Positions 16,064 to 22,455 of a stretch of DNA of 24,658 nucleotides are shown here, piece by piece; position 1 is the stretch's first letter; each line of letters opens with the position of its first letter. The notes below the pieces were generated by a model. That model saw nothing but the letters and a program-made list of their open reading frames with translations, was not told where the DNA came from and did no database searches. Both the position numbers and the translations under genes were made by a program. This DNA comes from an uncultured Christensenellaceae bacterium (lineage in GTDB: Bacteria; Bacillota; Clostridia; Christensenellales; Borkfalkiaceae), in NCBI GenBank assembly GCA_910587625.1, contig CAJUMW010000022.1:1-24658 (forward strand). The letters are read 5' to 3'.

Positions 16064-16083
16064 AATTCAAATATTTATTTTTT

Positions 16084-16101
16084 GGTGCTACATATAGCAC
16101 T
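16084..16101. repeat. Dispersed palindrome, copy 3
   Basis: GTGCTACATATAGCAC with the 13-bp core at 16088-16100. It lies between the radical SAM stop (16112) and the terminator at 16036-16063. Confidence 0.65.
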
Positions 16102-16111
16102 GAAACCTCCG

Positions 16112-17032
16112 CTATGTAATAAGCCCCCTTTCTTTCGCGTATTCGTTCCAAGAAACCGAACGGAATTTGCCGCTGTAAACGTACCGCTGACAGAACTCCT
16201 TCTGCAAAGCGTTCGGCTTGCTTTCCCCGTCCAATTTCCGCTCCGCTTGCGCATAAATCGTTATCCCGCGCAGCTTTTTAAGCTGTTCAACGCGGTATTC
16301 GGCATTATCCAAGTCCTCGGTAACGAGAAGATAAACAAACAGTCTGTACGGCTTTATACCGCGCTTTCCGAGCATTTCCGCAGTCTTTTGTATATGCTCG
16401 ATTTGCGCCGTTGTATCGCAGGAAAAGCGGAGATATTTTATCCATTTCAGCTTTGAAAGAATTTCCGCAATTTCTCCTGTTACTAATCTCGCGTCCATTC
16501 CTTGATTTAGGTCAATGCGATAACCGCTGTCTATCAGACTTTCAAGCTGCTTGATACCGTATTCGCAAGCCAAAATGTTATTATCCATAAGCACTAATTT
16601 ATCGTTGTCGGGTCGCACAAGCTGTTCCCACGTTCGGTACGGCTTTATCGCTCCCTCTTTGCGCGGAACTACACACCAACGGCAATGATTTGGACAGCCG
16701 CGTGTTATGTAACCTATCGCGTAATCGCAATCGGGGTAGAGCGAGTAGTCGGGGAACATCTCGTCAATTTCGGGCGGCAAATCCGAAAATATGCCGTAGC
16801 CCGTGCCGCCCTTGATAACGTCTGCCGGAAGATACGGATTTTCGGGAGTGAAGCTGAACACCTTGCTCGAATACACTAAATCGTAGTCTTTGGATTTATC
16901 CCACCACTCAACCGTATTGCCAAGCGATTTATGATACGCGGAAATCTTCATCAGCGCATAGTTCGGAAATGTTTTCTGCCGCCGTCTGGTGTTCAAATGC
17001 TCCATATCCGCGTCGTGAACTGCAATTCTCAT
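16112..17032 (-). CDS. Radical SAM protein
   Basis: A 306-residue protein whose ATG at 17032 overlaps the upstream stop (ATGA), with GGAGGG eight bases away. RGCPNHCRWCVVPRKEG at about 110-126 holds the CxxxCxxC motif that binds the [4Fe-4S] cluster and SAM. LVLMDNNILA follows as the next strand, and the later NQGMDARLV and LRFSCDTT blocks match the radical-SAM barrel. The N-terminal 95 residues look like a small B12-binding-like or accessory domain, without a clear His motif. Similar proteins occur in phages and ICEs with unknown substrates. Its position next to a PAPS-reductase-like gene suggests a shared modification pathway; this is inference. Confidence 0.85.
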   Translation of the reverse strand: MRIAVHDADMEHLNTRRRQKTFPNYALMKISAYHKSLGNTVEWWDKSKDYDLVYSSKVFSFTPENPYLPADVIKGGTGYGIFSDLPPEIDEMFPDYSLYPDCDYAIGYITRGCPNHCRWCVVPRKEGAIKPYRTWEQLVRPDNDKLVLMDNNILACEYGIKQLESLIDSGYRIDLNQGMDARLVTGEIAEILSKLKWIKYLRFSCDTTAQIEHIQKTAEMLGKRGIKPYRLFVYLLVTEDLDNAEYRVEQLKKLRGITIYAQAERKLDGESKPNALQKEFCQRYVYSGKFRSVSWNEYAKERGLIT

Positions 17033-18024
17033 ATCACACCCTCCCTTATGTCGCTATAAGCCATTATCGAATACTTGTTTGCTTTCGTAGCGTAGGCGTT
17101 GTACAGAACGGTTATCAGGTAGTTGCGTGTATTAGCTGTTGCGCTTGATTTGTTTTTCAGGCTGTCAAGAACGCAGTCAATATCATCGCTTGTGAAATCC
17201 AGAAAACGCGCTCTCACCAGCTCCCGCGACATAGCTTCTCCGTTTACGCGGACGGTAGGGGAGCTGGAGCAAACAACATCGGTCATAATCTTGATAAATT
17301 CCTCGACCTGTTCTCTCGCTCCCACATTGTGGGCGTAAATCGTGTCAAAATCTATGTTATCGCTGATAACATCATAGCAGCGCCGCCATTCATCAAGAGA
17401 ACAAATATGCTGTTTTTCGGAAATTCCCTCATTCAATCCCGTCCTTTTCCGCGCTTGCGCGGAAGTGAATGAATTGATTGATTTTTCAGTAATAAATAAA
17501 TTTTTATTTAATTTATTTATAGATACCGCTCCGTGATTTACCGCTGACGGATTTCCCGACAACGGTTTTCCCGCCGACGGTTTAGACGAAAAAACTGCTG
17601 ATTTTGCCTTTTTCGAAGAAGAATTTTCAACAGACTTTTCAACCGTTTCAACGATGTTTTCCTCGACGGAAACGCCGCCGACAAAAGAGTCCGCAAAGTT
17701 CTCATCGGGAACATAGTCGGGGTTTTCCCGCGGGTTTTCGTAAACGAGATACTCATTCACGCTCATTCTGCCGCGCTCATCACGCGTTTGGCGGCGGCTG
17801 ACATAGCCGTATTTCTCCAATTCCTTAACTGTGGACTTAACGCTTTCCACGCCGTCAGCAGCGATTTTTGCAAAGCCCGTGAGCGTATATTTCCAATCGG
17901 GCGGCAAGCTGAAAATAACGGACAGCAGTCCTTTTGACTTGAAAGAAAGCCGCCTGTCTTTAAGGTGCATATTTGACATAACGGTAAAATTACCCGTTCG
18001 TTCTACTCTGAAAATCGTTGACAT
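17029..18024 (-). CDS. Replication initiator-like protein (winged-helix, DUF6017 C-terminus)
   Basis: A 331-residue protein with ATG at 18024 behind AGAGGT. The N-terminal domain opens IFRVERTGNFTVMSN and has a winged helix with LSFKSKGLLSVIFSLP and VKELEKYGYVSRRQTRD. It matches ICE/plasmid replication initiators of the RepA-N/DnaD-like type. A low-complexity linker (about 120-205) follows. The C-terminal DUF6017 domain begins YDVISDNIDFD and contains IMTDVVCSSSPTVRVNGE and IDCVLDSL. It probably binds the ICE replication origin after excision. The linker DNA holds an AT-rich inverted repeat (17492-17520). It is cotranscribed with the radical SAM gene. Confidence 0.85.
   Translation of the reverse strand: MSTIFRVERTGNFTVMSNMHLKDRRLSFKSKGLLSVIFSLPPDWKYTLTGFAKIAADGVESVKSTVKELEKYGYVSRRQTRDERGRMSVNEYLVYENPRENPDYVPDENFADSFVGGVSVEENIVETVEKSVENSSSKKAKSAVFSSKPSAGKPLSGNPSAVNHGAVSINKLNKNLFITEKSINSFTSAQARKRTGLNEGISEKQHICSLDEWRRCYDVISDNIDFDTIYAHNVGAREQVEEFIKIMTDVVCSSSPTVRVNGEAMSRELVRARFLDFTSDDIDCVLDSLKNKSSATANTRNYLITVLYNAYATKANKYSIMAYSDIREGVI
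17492..17520. repeat. AT-only inverted repeat in the replication-initiator linker
   Basis: ATAAATAAA (17492-17500) and TTTATTTAT (17512-17520) pair perfectly inside a 30-bp stretch made only of A and T. It encodes the protein's low-complexity linker. Such AT-rich DNA could be a DNA-unwinding part of an origin, but its coding role is enough to explain it. Confidence 0.4.
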
Positions 18025-18064
18025 ATCAATACCTCTTTCTCATAATTGATTTTGGCAATAAAAA

Positions 18065-18095
18065 AAGCCGATTACTTTTTTACGGTAATCGGCTT
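18065..18095 (-). terminator. Rho-independent terminator after parB
   Basis: AAGCCGATTAC and GTAATCGGCTT form a perfect 11-bp stem with a 9-base loop. The minus-strand product continues TTTTTTTATT. It separates the parAB operon from the replication-initiator gene. Confidence 0.85.
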
Positions 18096-18118
18096 ATGTA
18101 TTCAATTTTCGGCTTGCA

Positions 18119-19090
18119 TTACGCTGTTACAAGCCTGTCCGTGATACCCTTGATGATGTCGTAGTCCTCGTCACGAACGGCAAGGAGTATCGCCTTGACG
18201 TATTTTGCAAGTGCGATTGTTTCCGTTTCCGAAAGGATAAGCGGTTCACAACTTGCGGGGGTTTCCTCAATCGTTGCCGGTTCGGAGATTTCCTCGCCGC
18301 CGTCTTTCTCCGCGTTCTCGGTCATTACCTCGTCCTCATCAACGGGCGGTGGAGCGACCTTTTCAGGCTCCTTATTTTTCGGCTTTGGCGGCTTGGGAGA
18401 GGATTTCTGTATCTCTTTAACCTCTTTGTGCGTTATATCGGGCTTGTTCTCTATGATTTCTTTCTGCTGTTCGGGGGCAAGCTTCGCGACCTCATTCGCG
18501 GTCGATATTGACATATCTCCCGACTTTACCGCCTGTTCCACATCGGGGATAGCGTTGTGCTTGATGTTGTCGATTTTCCCGATTTGCGCGGGCGAAACAT
18601 TCAGCACCCGCGCGATGTTGTTGCGTATCTTGCCCTTAACGGGCTTTCCCGCTTGCTCCATAGTCTTGAAGATACGCTCCAATTCCTCATATTCGCGCAT
18701 TGTATCGCTGTCCGAATACTTACGCTGTGTAGCGTTCAGCATAATCAAGTCAAGCTGTGTTTCGTCCGCCGATTTCGCGCTCTTTATGTAACAGGGAACT
18801 GTGGTTGACTTTCGCCGCCCCTCGTCAATCAGCAGCTTGACCGCCGCTAACCGTCTGTGACCGCTGATAAGATGAAATTCGCCGTTATCCTCCGTGACCA
18901 CAAGGACGCTCATCAGTCCTTGCCGCTCTATATCCTCCGCGAGTTCCTCAATCTCCGTCATCTCATAGAAATTGCTTTCGTTCGGGATAATCTGCCCTAC
19001 CTCAAGCATTTTCAGGCTGTCGATGAAGCTGTCCGAAGCGGCGGCTTTCAAATCGTCCATAATCGCGCTGTTTAACTTCAATTTCGCCAT
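18119..19090 (-). CDS. parB: ParB-like partition protein
   Basis: A 323-residue protein starting at ATG 19090 (MAKLKLNSAI), four bases after the parA stop. The upstream open part of this frame overlaps parA and is not real. The N-terminal nuclease-like/CTP-binding fold has IEELAEDIERQGLMSVLVV and the ISGHRRLAA box that binds CTP in ParB. A DNA-binding helix-turn-helix follows (NNIARVLNVSPAQIGKI). A Pro/Glu-rich linker and a C-terminal dimerisation helix end the protein. It should bind a parS-like centromere and act with ParA to keep the excised circular ICE. No classical TGTTTCACGTGAAACA site was seen in the window. Confidence 0.9.
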   Translation of the reverse strand: MAKLKLNSAIMDDLKAAASDSFIDSLKMLEVGQIIPNESNFYEMTEIEELAEDIERQGLMSVLVVTEDNGEFHLISGHRRLAAVKLLIDEGRRKSTTVPCYIKSAKSADETQLDLIMLNATQRKYSDSDTMREYEELERIFKTMEQAGKPVKGKIRNNIARVLNVSPAQIGKIDNIKHNAIPDVEQAVKSGDMSISTANEVAKLAPEQQKEIIENKPDITHKEVKEIQKSSPKPPKPKNKEPEKVAPPPVDEDEVMTENAEKDGGEEISEPATIEETPASCEPLILSETETIALAKYVKAILLAVRDEDYDIIKGITDRLVTA

Positions 19091-19094
19091 AATC

Positions 19095-19829
19095 TCACAC
19101 CCTTTCCTTGATTTCTTCCGCCAAAGCCGCGTAGGACTTGGCGGGAGCAGTCCAACCCATATATTCACTTGCGGTAAGACCACCGCTGATTGAATTTTTT
19201 ATGACACGGCTGAAAGGAATTTTGCTGTTCAGCGTCTTGTTGCCGAGGATTTCTTTCAGTTGCTTTAAAAGCTGTTCATCAGCCGAGTTCTTCCTGTCGA
19301 ATTTCGTCACAAAGCACCCGCCGAATTTCGCGCCGCACCTGCTCACAATACTTGTGACGGTCGGTATTCCTTGTATGGAGAACGTACCCAACTCAATCGG
19401 GATAAACACCACGTCACAAGCGCTTACGAGCTTTTCCGTCATTTGAGAGAGCGCGGGCGGCATATCGAGCAGAACGTAGTCGTATTCAGAGCCGAAAGAA
19501 ATGATATTCCTCGCGATTTCTTCCTGTTCCTCGTCCGAGAGCTTTTCAAACCTTACCGTTGCGCGGTTAAGAGCCGCCGTAGCCGTTATGATGTCGATGT
19601 TTTCATATCTTGTCTTGCACAGCGCCTTTTCGGGAGTGACCTCAACGTTCGTCAAAGCCTTGTCCAATCCCGCTTTCGGCTTGTCTGTAAAGAAGCGTGA
19701 GCAATTCGCCTGTCCGTCCGTATCTATAATCAGGACCTTGCTTTCGTGTGCCAGCTCATAACCGAGATTGATTACCGATGTGGTCTTTGCCACGCCGCCT
19801 TTGTTATTGTAGAACGCTATTGATTTCAT
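19095..19829 (-). CDS. parA: ParA-family partition ATPase
   Basis: A 244-residue ParA/MinD-like ATPase with ATG at 19829 behind AGAGG. The deviant Walker A is NKGGVAKTT (residues 9-17). LIIDTDGQANCS carries the switch/A' Asp. LLDMPPALSQM is Walker B. The short form lacks an N-terminal DNA-binding extension, as in class Ib or Soj-type proteins. It binds DNA non-specifically and moves ParB-bound element DNA. It begins the parAB operon, followed by parB after four bases. Confidence 0.93.
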   Translation of the reverse strand: MKSIAFYNNKGGVAKTTSVINLGYELAHESKVLIIDTDGQANCSRFFTDKPKAGLDKALTNVEVTPEKALCKTRYENIDIITATAALNRATVRFEKLSDEEQEEIARNIISFGSEYDYVLLDMPPALSQMTEKLVSACDVVFIPIELGTFSIQGIPTVTSIVSRCGAKFGGCFVTKFDRKNSADEQLLKQLKEILGNKTLNSKIPFSRVIKNSISGGLTASEYMGWTAPAKSYAALAEEIKERV

Positions 19830-19869
19830 AGTAATATCCTCTTTCTACCTCTTATACTTATTATATAAC

Positions 19870-19905
19870 GCGGCGGGGCAGGGCAAGAGGTAAACCCCGC
19901 CCGCA
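19870..19905 (-). promoter_or_regulatory. Inverted repeat upstream of parA, possible promoter/operator region
   Basis: GGCGGGG (19872-19878) and CCCCGCC (19895-19901) form an inverted repeat. On the minus strand it precedes TATAAT within GTTATATAATAAG at about 19860-19868, with a weak TTGCCC about 15 bp further upstream. This is a plausible parA promoter with an operator over its -35 region; the spacing is not ideal. Confidence 0.4.
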
Positions 19906-19926
19906 AGGAGCGACCTTTGCCGCGCT

Positions 19927-19951
19927 GTTAAATCCCGTTCGGGAGTTTAAC
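19927..19951 (-). promoter_or_regulatory. Stem-loop over the XF1762-gene stop codon
   Basis: GTTAAATCCC and GGGAGTTTAAC pair with one bulged base around GTTC. It overlaps the stop codon at 19947-19949. No T-tract follows, so it is a weak terminator at best or an mRNA-end stabiliser. Confidence 0.35.
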
Positions 19952-20387
19952 CGATGTTGCAGACCCAACGAACCTTTTTCTCGGCGGGTACGCCGTTATC
20001 CCGCCGCCGTTCGCCCGTCCATATTGTACCGCCCGCTTCGCCCTCGCTTATAAAGTTGCTTGCTTTCAGGCTTGCTCCTGTTTCCGACGCCAATGTATAG
20101 GTTATTACTTTCTTATAGCCTAACGCTTTGGCGGCTCGAATACAAGCCCCATAGAGCATTGAGCAGACGTTTCTTGTGCCGTTGGTGCAAAGCCTGTTTA
20201 TTTCAAGCGTAGTGCCGTTGTCAAGATAGCGGCTCACGGGTCTGCCGCATATCGCGACACCGCAGCATTCGCCGTTTTCATTCTCGACCGATACACAGAA
20301 TTTACAACCGCGCACGGGTTTATGATGTCGGTGATGAGCCGCAACGTACTCATTAGCGGCTTTCATTCCAATGGGTACGATTTTCAT
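19947..20387 (-). CDS. XF1762-family protein (GNAT-like fold)
   Basis: A 146-residue protein with ATG at 20387 and AAGGAGAG seven bases upstream. It shows the family's typical blocks: MKAANEYVAAHHRHHKPVRG near the start, VAICGRPVSRYLDNG, LEINRLCTNGTRNVCSMLYG, the central YKKVITYTLASETGASLKAS, and EGEAGGTIWTG near the end. These proteins are widespread in phages and ICEs of Firmicutes and resemble GNAT acetyltransferases; no substrate is known. It follows the DUF6075 gene in the operon led by the promoter at 20857-20885. It is a likely cargo or anti-host gene, by inference only. Confidence 0.85.
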   Translation of the reverse strand: MKIVPIGMKAANEYVAAHHRHHKPVRGCKFCVSVENENGECCGVAICGRPVSRYLDNGTTLEINRLCTNGTRNVCSMLYGACIRAAKALGYKKVITYTLASETGASLKASNFISEGEAGGTIWTGERRRDNGVPAEKKVRWVCNIG

Positions 20388-20405
20388 AGCGGCTCTCCTT
20401 ATGCC

Positions 20406-20801
20406 TTATTCGGCGGTGTATTCGGGAAACCTCAGCTTAACAGCTTCAAAGAAGTACGGCGCGTAGCCACAGCAGAAGATTTCTTCGGGAGTGTAGTAGC
20501 ACCTTGTTTCCTCATAGACGCTTTCGCTCTTGTCAAGGTCGATTGAAACTCCGCTCCACAGATTGAACATAAGCCGCGTAGTCTTGACGCTCGTTCCCGT
20601 CTGCCAAGGAAGATAGAGTGTGCCAAACGGTTTGATTACGTCCTTTTCAAAGTCGAAAAGGTCATCGATGTGTTTCCTGCACACCTCATCAAGCGTGAGC
20701 AGATAGGCAACCGCCTTGTGGTAGCAGTCCTTCGATTTCATTTTTGAGAGCAAAGCGTGGAAGTCGTGTTCGTGCCTCTCGCTTTGGAATTTGATTGTCA
20801 T
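20406..20801 (-). CDS. DUF6075-family protein
   Basis: A 131-residue protein starting at ATG 20801 (MTIKFQSERHEHDF) behind AAAGGAGG; the frame is open further upstream but crosses the promoter. Conserved blocks include KDCYHKAVAYLLTLDEVCRK, HIDDLFDFE, WQTGTSVKTTRLMFNLW and the C-terminal EEIFCCGYAPYFFEAVKLRF. This set is typical of DUF6075 proteins of clostridial ICEs, whose function is unknown. It is the first gene of the ICE flank, immediately behind a strong promoter with a palindromic leader, and is followed by the XF1762-family gene. Confidence 0.8.
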   Translation of the reverse strand: MTIKFQSERHEHDFHALLSKMKSKDCYHKAVAYLLTLDEVCRKHIDDLFDFEKDVIKPFGTLYLPWQTGTSVKTTRLMFNLWSGVSIDLDKSESVYEETRCYYTPEEIFCCGYAPYFFEAVKLRFPEYTAE

Positions 20802-20824
20802 AAGCGTATCCTCCTTTATTCGGT

Positions 20825-20842
20825 AGTTAGCGTAGGCTAACT
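20825..20842 (-). promoter_or_regulatory. 7-bp palindrome in the leader of the DUF6075 gene
   Basis: AGTTAGC and GCTAACT are separated by four bases. The element lies about 15-30 bases downstream of the -10 box, in the leader ahead of the ribosome site. It may be a repressor operator or an RNA hairpin. Confidence 0.5.
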
Positions 20843-20856
20843 TGCCTTGTATTTGT

Positions 20857-20885
20857 ATTGTAACACATTCGATTGTGATTGTCAG
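20857..20885 (-). promoter_or_regulatory. Sigma-A promoter of the DUF6075-XF1762 operon
   Basis: On the minus strand CTGACA (20885-20880), a 17-bp spacer and TACAAT (20862-20857) are each one base from consensus. The position is right for the gene at 20801. Confidence 0.8.
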
Positions 20886-20933
20886 GTACTTTTTTGAAAA
20901 ATACCGCCGATTTTGACGAATTTTGTATACTTT

Positions 20934-20957
20934 CATAATTTACCGCGTGAAATTATG
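20934..20957. promoter_or_regulatory. 8-bp inverted repeat upstream of the promoter
   Basis: CATAATTT (20934-20941) and AAATTATG (20950-20957) are perfect inverted repeats with an 8-base spacer, about 50 bp upstream of the -35 box. It could be a regulator site or part of an ICE-end recombination site. Confidence 0.4.
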
Positions 20958-21062
20958 GCGTTTTCGTCAGGAACCTACACTCGGTGATGTTTCAAGCGAA
21001 AAAACTATTTTTGTCTAATTCAACAAACCTTAAAGTCAAAATTCGTTCAATTAAACAAAAAA

Positions 21063-21093
21063 AGCGGAGAGTTTTTGTCGAAAACTCTCCGCT
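21063..21093 (-). terminator. Strong rho-independent terminator (minus direction)
   Basis: AGCGGAGAGTTTT and AAAACTCTCCGCT form a perfect 13-bp stem with loop TGTCG. On the minus strand TTTTTTTGTTT follows. It insulates the DUF6075 promoter from transcription entering from the right. Confidence 0.85.
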
Positions 21094-21198
21094 AAAGGCA
21101 TTTGGGCATAATTCACCCGTTGCCTTTTAAACAGATATTCAATTGTAAAACGATAAGGCGCACCCGAGCTTAAATCGTGTATGCGCCTTTTCGCATTT

Positions 21199-21224
21199 TC
21201 GGGGAATTTCACCCCGATTTTTTG
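21199..21224 (+). terminator. Short terminator-like hairpin (plus direction)
   Basis: TCGGGG and CCCCGA form a 6-bp stem with a 7-base loop, followed by TTTTTTG. A larger hairpin (AAGGCGCA 21155-21162, TGCGCCTT 21182-21189) lies just before it. What they terminate is not clear. Confidence 0.5.
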
Positions 21225-21362
21225 TCGTGTTCGTAACAGCCCCCTTTATTCGACTTTTTTCTAACCGTGTATTTTCGTTGGAAAAAGAATTGAAAAGTAA
21301 CGGCAAACGTCCACAATCCCCTTTGTTATGGGATTTTTCCGTTTGTCTTTATTATACCATAA

Positions 21363-21845
21363 GGGCACACATTCGCGACCATGGCTCTTGAAAACGGCAT
21401 GGATATTAAATCACTCTCGGCTATGCTCGGACACATTTCTTCTGAAACCACGATAGATATTTACAGCCATATAACCGACATCATGAGACAACAGGCAGCG
21501 GTAAAAATAGACCGCAAAATAAGCGGCACAGAAGCCAAAATTCAAAGAGTTGAAGTGCAGTCAAGGGTAGATACCACGCCTCCCGATTTCGAGCCGTATA
21601 AGCCAAAATGTCGCAAATCCGGAACAGGCTGTGTGACGATGATAAACGACCGCCTGTATGAGGGAAGATACACACCAACCAACGCTTATGGAAAACGAGA
21701 AGCACATAATATCTATGCAAAAACCCGAGAGGAATGCGAAGAAAGATTAGCGGTGATGATTGCAAAGGTCAAGACTGAAATTAAGGCAGAGAAAAAGCGA
21801 CTGAAAGCAATGGAAGAATCGTCGCCAATCATGTTCAAAAATTGA
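21363..21845 (+). pseudogene. Tyrosine recombinase (integrase), C-terminal fragment
   Basis: Translation from 21363 begins GHTFATMALENG; intact integrases have an Arg before HTFAT. The fragment keeps the catalytic His, the LGH box, the nucleophile region TIDIYSHITDIM and a long C-terminal extension (FEPYKPKCRKSGTGCV..., TREECEERL). That extension is common in clostridial phage/ICE integrases. The N-terminal DNA-binding domains and the first Arg and Lys boxes are absent, and an in-frame TAA lies at 21360-21362. The ATG at 21381 has no good ribosome site. The gene was cut inside its catalytic core, so it is inactive. It lies on the plus strand, against the direction of the ICE genes. Confidence 0.85.
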
Positions 21846-21867
21846 GCCGTATTAAACAAAGAATACA
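21835..21867. repeat. Direct repeat copy 1 (33 bp, 621-bp offset)
   Basis: The repeat core TTGAGCCG then TAAACAAAGAATACA recurs at 22463-22488 with three central differences. The match extends left with a TCAAAA-type stretch to 21835/22456. Copy 1 covers the integrase stop codon. Confidence 0.6.
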
Positions 21868-21881
21868 GCAGAATGAAAATG

Positions 21882-21907
21882 CCCCTTAAAATTACCATTT
21901 TAAGGGG
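21882..21907. terminator. Terminator-like hairpin after the integrase fragment
   Basis: CCCCTTAAAAT and ATTTTAAGGGG form a perfect 11-bp stem with loop TACC, 37 bp after the integrase stop. TATTTCG follows on the plus strand, a weak T-tract. It probably ended the integrase transcript. Confidence 0.7.
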
Positions 21908-21910
21908 TAT

Positions 21911-22056
21911 TTCGTGTAAGTGGTCAAATATGTGGTCATCGGGCGTTTTGCGGCTATTTCTGCATCGACGAAAAAGCCGTGACAGTGTAGTATCAAGAGA
22001 TGTTTGCGGAATCGAGTTCTAGAATATGCTCCTGCGCGTCTATGCTCCAGAACGCA
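21911..22056. repeat. Att-like duplicated module, unit A
   Basis: Unit A aligns without gaps to unit B (offset 197). Shared blocks are the TGGTCA pair (21921 and 21933), GCCGTGACAGTGTAG (21976-21990) and TCTATGCTCC (22039-22048). Other stretches have diverged. It contains candidate integrase arm-type sites and leads directly into a tRNA-like half. Confidence 0.55.
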
Positions 22057-22084
22057 GCGCTCTACCAAGCTGAGCCACGCCTCG
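22049..22084 (-). pseudogene. tRNA-Pro-like 5' half, broken at the anticodon loop
   Basis: Read on the minus strand from 22084, the sequence gives acceptor arm CGAGGCG, then TG, D-stem GCTC, D-loop AGCTTGGTA, GAGC, and anticodon stem 5' side CTGCG with TTC. First base C and the overall match fit bacterial tRNA-Pro. Beyond the anticodon region the 3' half (T-arm, CGCCTCG acceptor partner, CCA) is missing. It is a remnant, not a working tRNA. Confidence 0.55.
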
Positions 22085-22107
22085 ATTATAGATTTTTCAC
22101 CCCGAAT

Positions 22108-22253
22108 TTAGTGAAAGTGGTCAAGTATGTGGTCAAAGAGATTTTTGACCAAGATCATCGCCCAACGAAATCGCCGTAACAGTGTAGTGTCAAAGGCAAT
22201 GTGCCGTAAACGGCTCTGCGACGCGCTCCAACGGTTCTATGCTCCCGAAGAGA
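22108..22253. repeat. Att-like duplicated module, unit B
   Basis: Colinear with unit A: TGGTCA pair at 22118 and 22130, GCCGTAACAGTGTAG (22173-22187) and TCTATGCTCC (22236-22245). An extra inverted TGGTCA lies at 22146-22151. After the shared core the sequence differs from unit A and has a GAGAG/CTCTC hairpin instead of the tRNA half. Confidence 0.55.
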
Positions 22254-22455
22254 GATGAGATTATCCTCTCCACCACAAATGGCTTTTTATAGCTGTTTCC
22301 ACTCCGCGACAAATCCTCTTAAGCGGTCTTATATCCGTTGTTTCCGTGTGCTCCGGAACTGTCTATGGTCAGACATGTGGTCATTTTTCCGCGCCCACCA
22401 ACAAGAAACTATTAAATCTAACGTTATTATAGCATAGAAAAGAGGAAAAATCAAG
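22254..22455. other. Non-coding stretch with third TGGTCA pair
   Basis: No credible gene here. A third pair of TGGTCA repeats lies at 22366-22371 and 22378-22383 with the same 12-bp period as in units A and B. The rest is AT-rich and unstructured, with a TTATTATAGCATAG stretch at its end. Confidence 0.5.

Larger units (their letters stand above)
20958..21362. other. Non-coding ICE-end/junction region
   Basis: No credible gene lies in these 405 bp. They hold a minus-strand terminator (21063-21093), a plus-directed hairpin at 21155-21189, a second at 21199-21217 with a T-run, and a long imperfect stem near 21303-21343. The transition to integrase coding sequence at about 21363 is abrupt. This stretch probably contains the ICE's right end. 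Confidence 0.5.

Noticed and set aside
20802..20936. N-terminal extension of the DUF6075 protein
   Set aside because: It crosses the promoter and leader palindrome; the start at 20801 has a strong ribosome site.
20913..20945. Plus-strand promoter (TTGACG, 17 bp, TAATTT)
   Set aside because: The -10 match is poor and no gene follows before the terminators.
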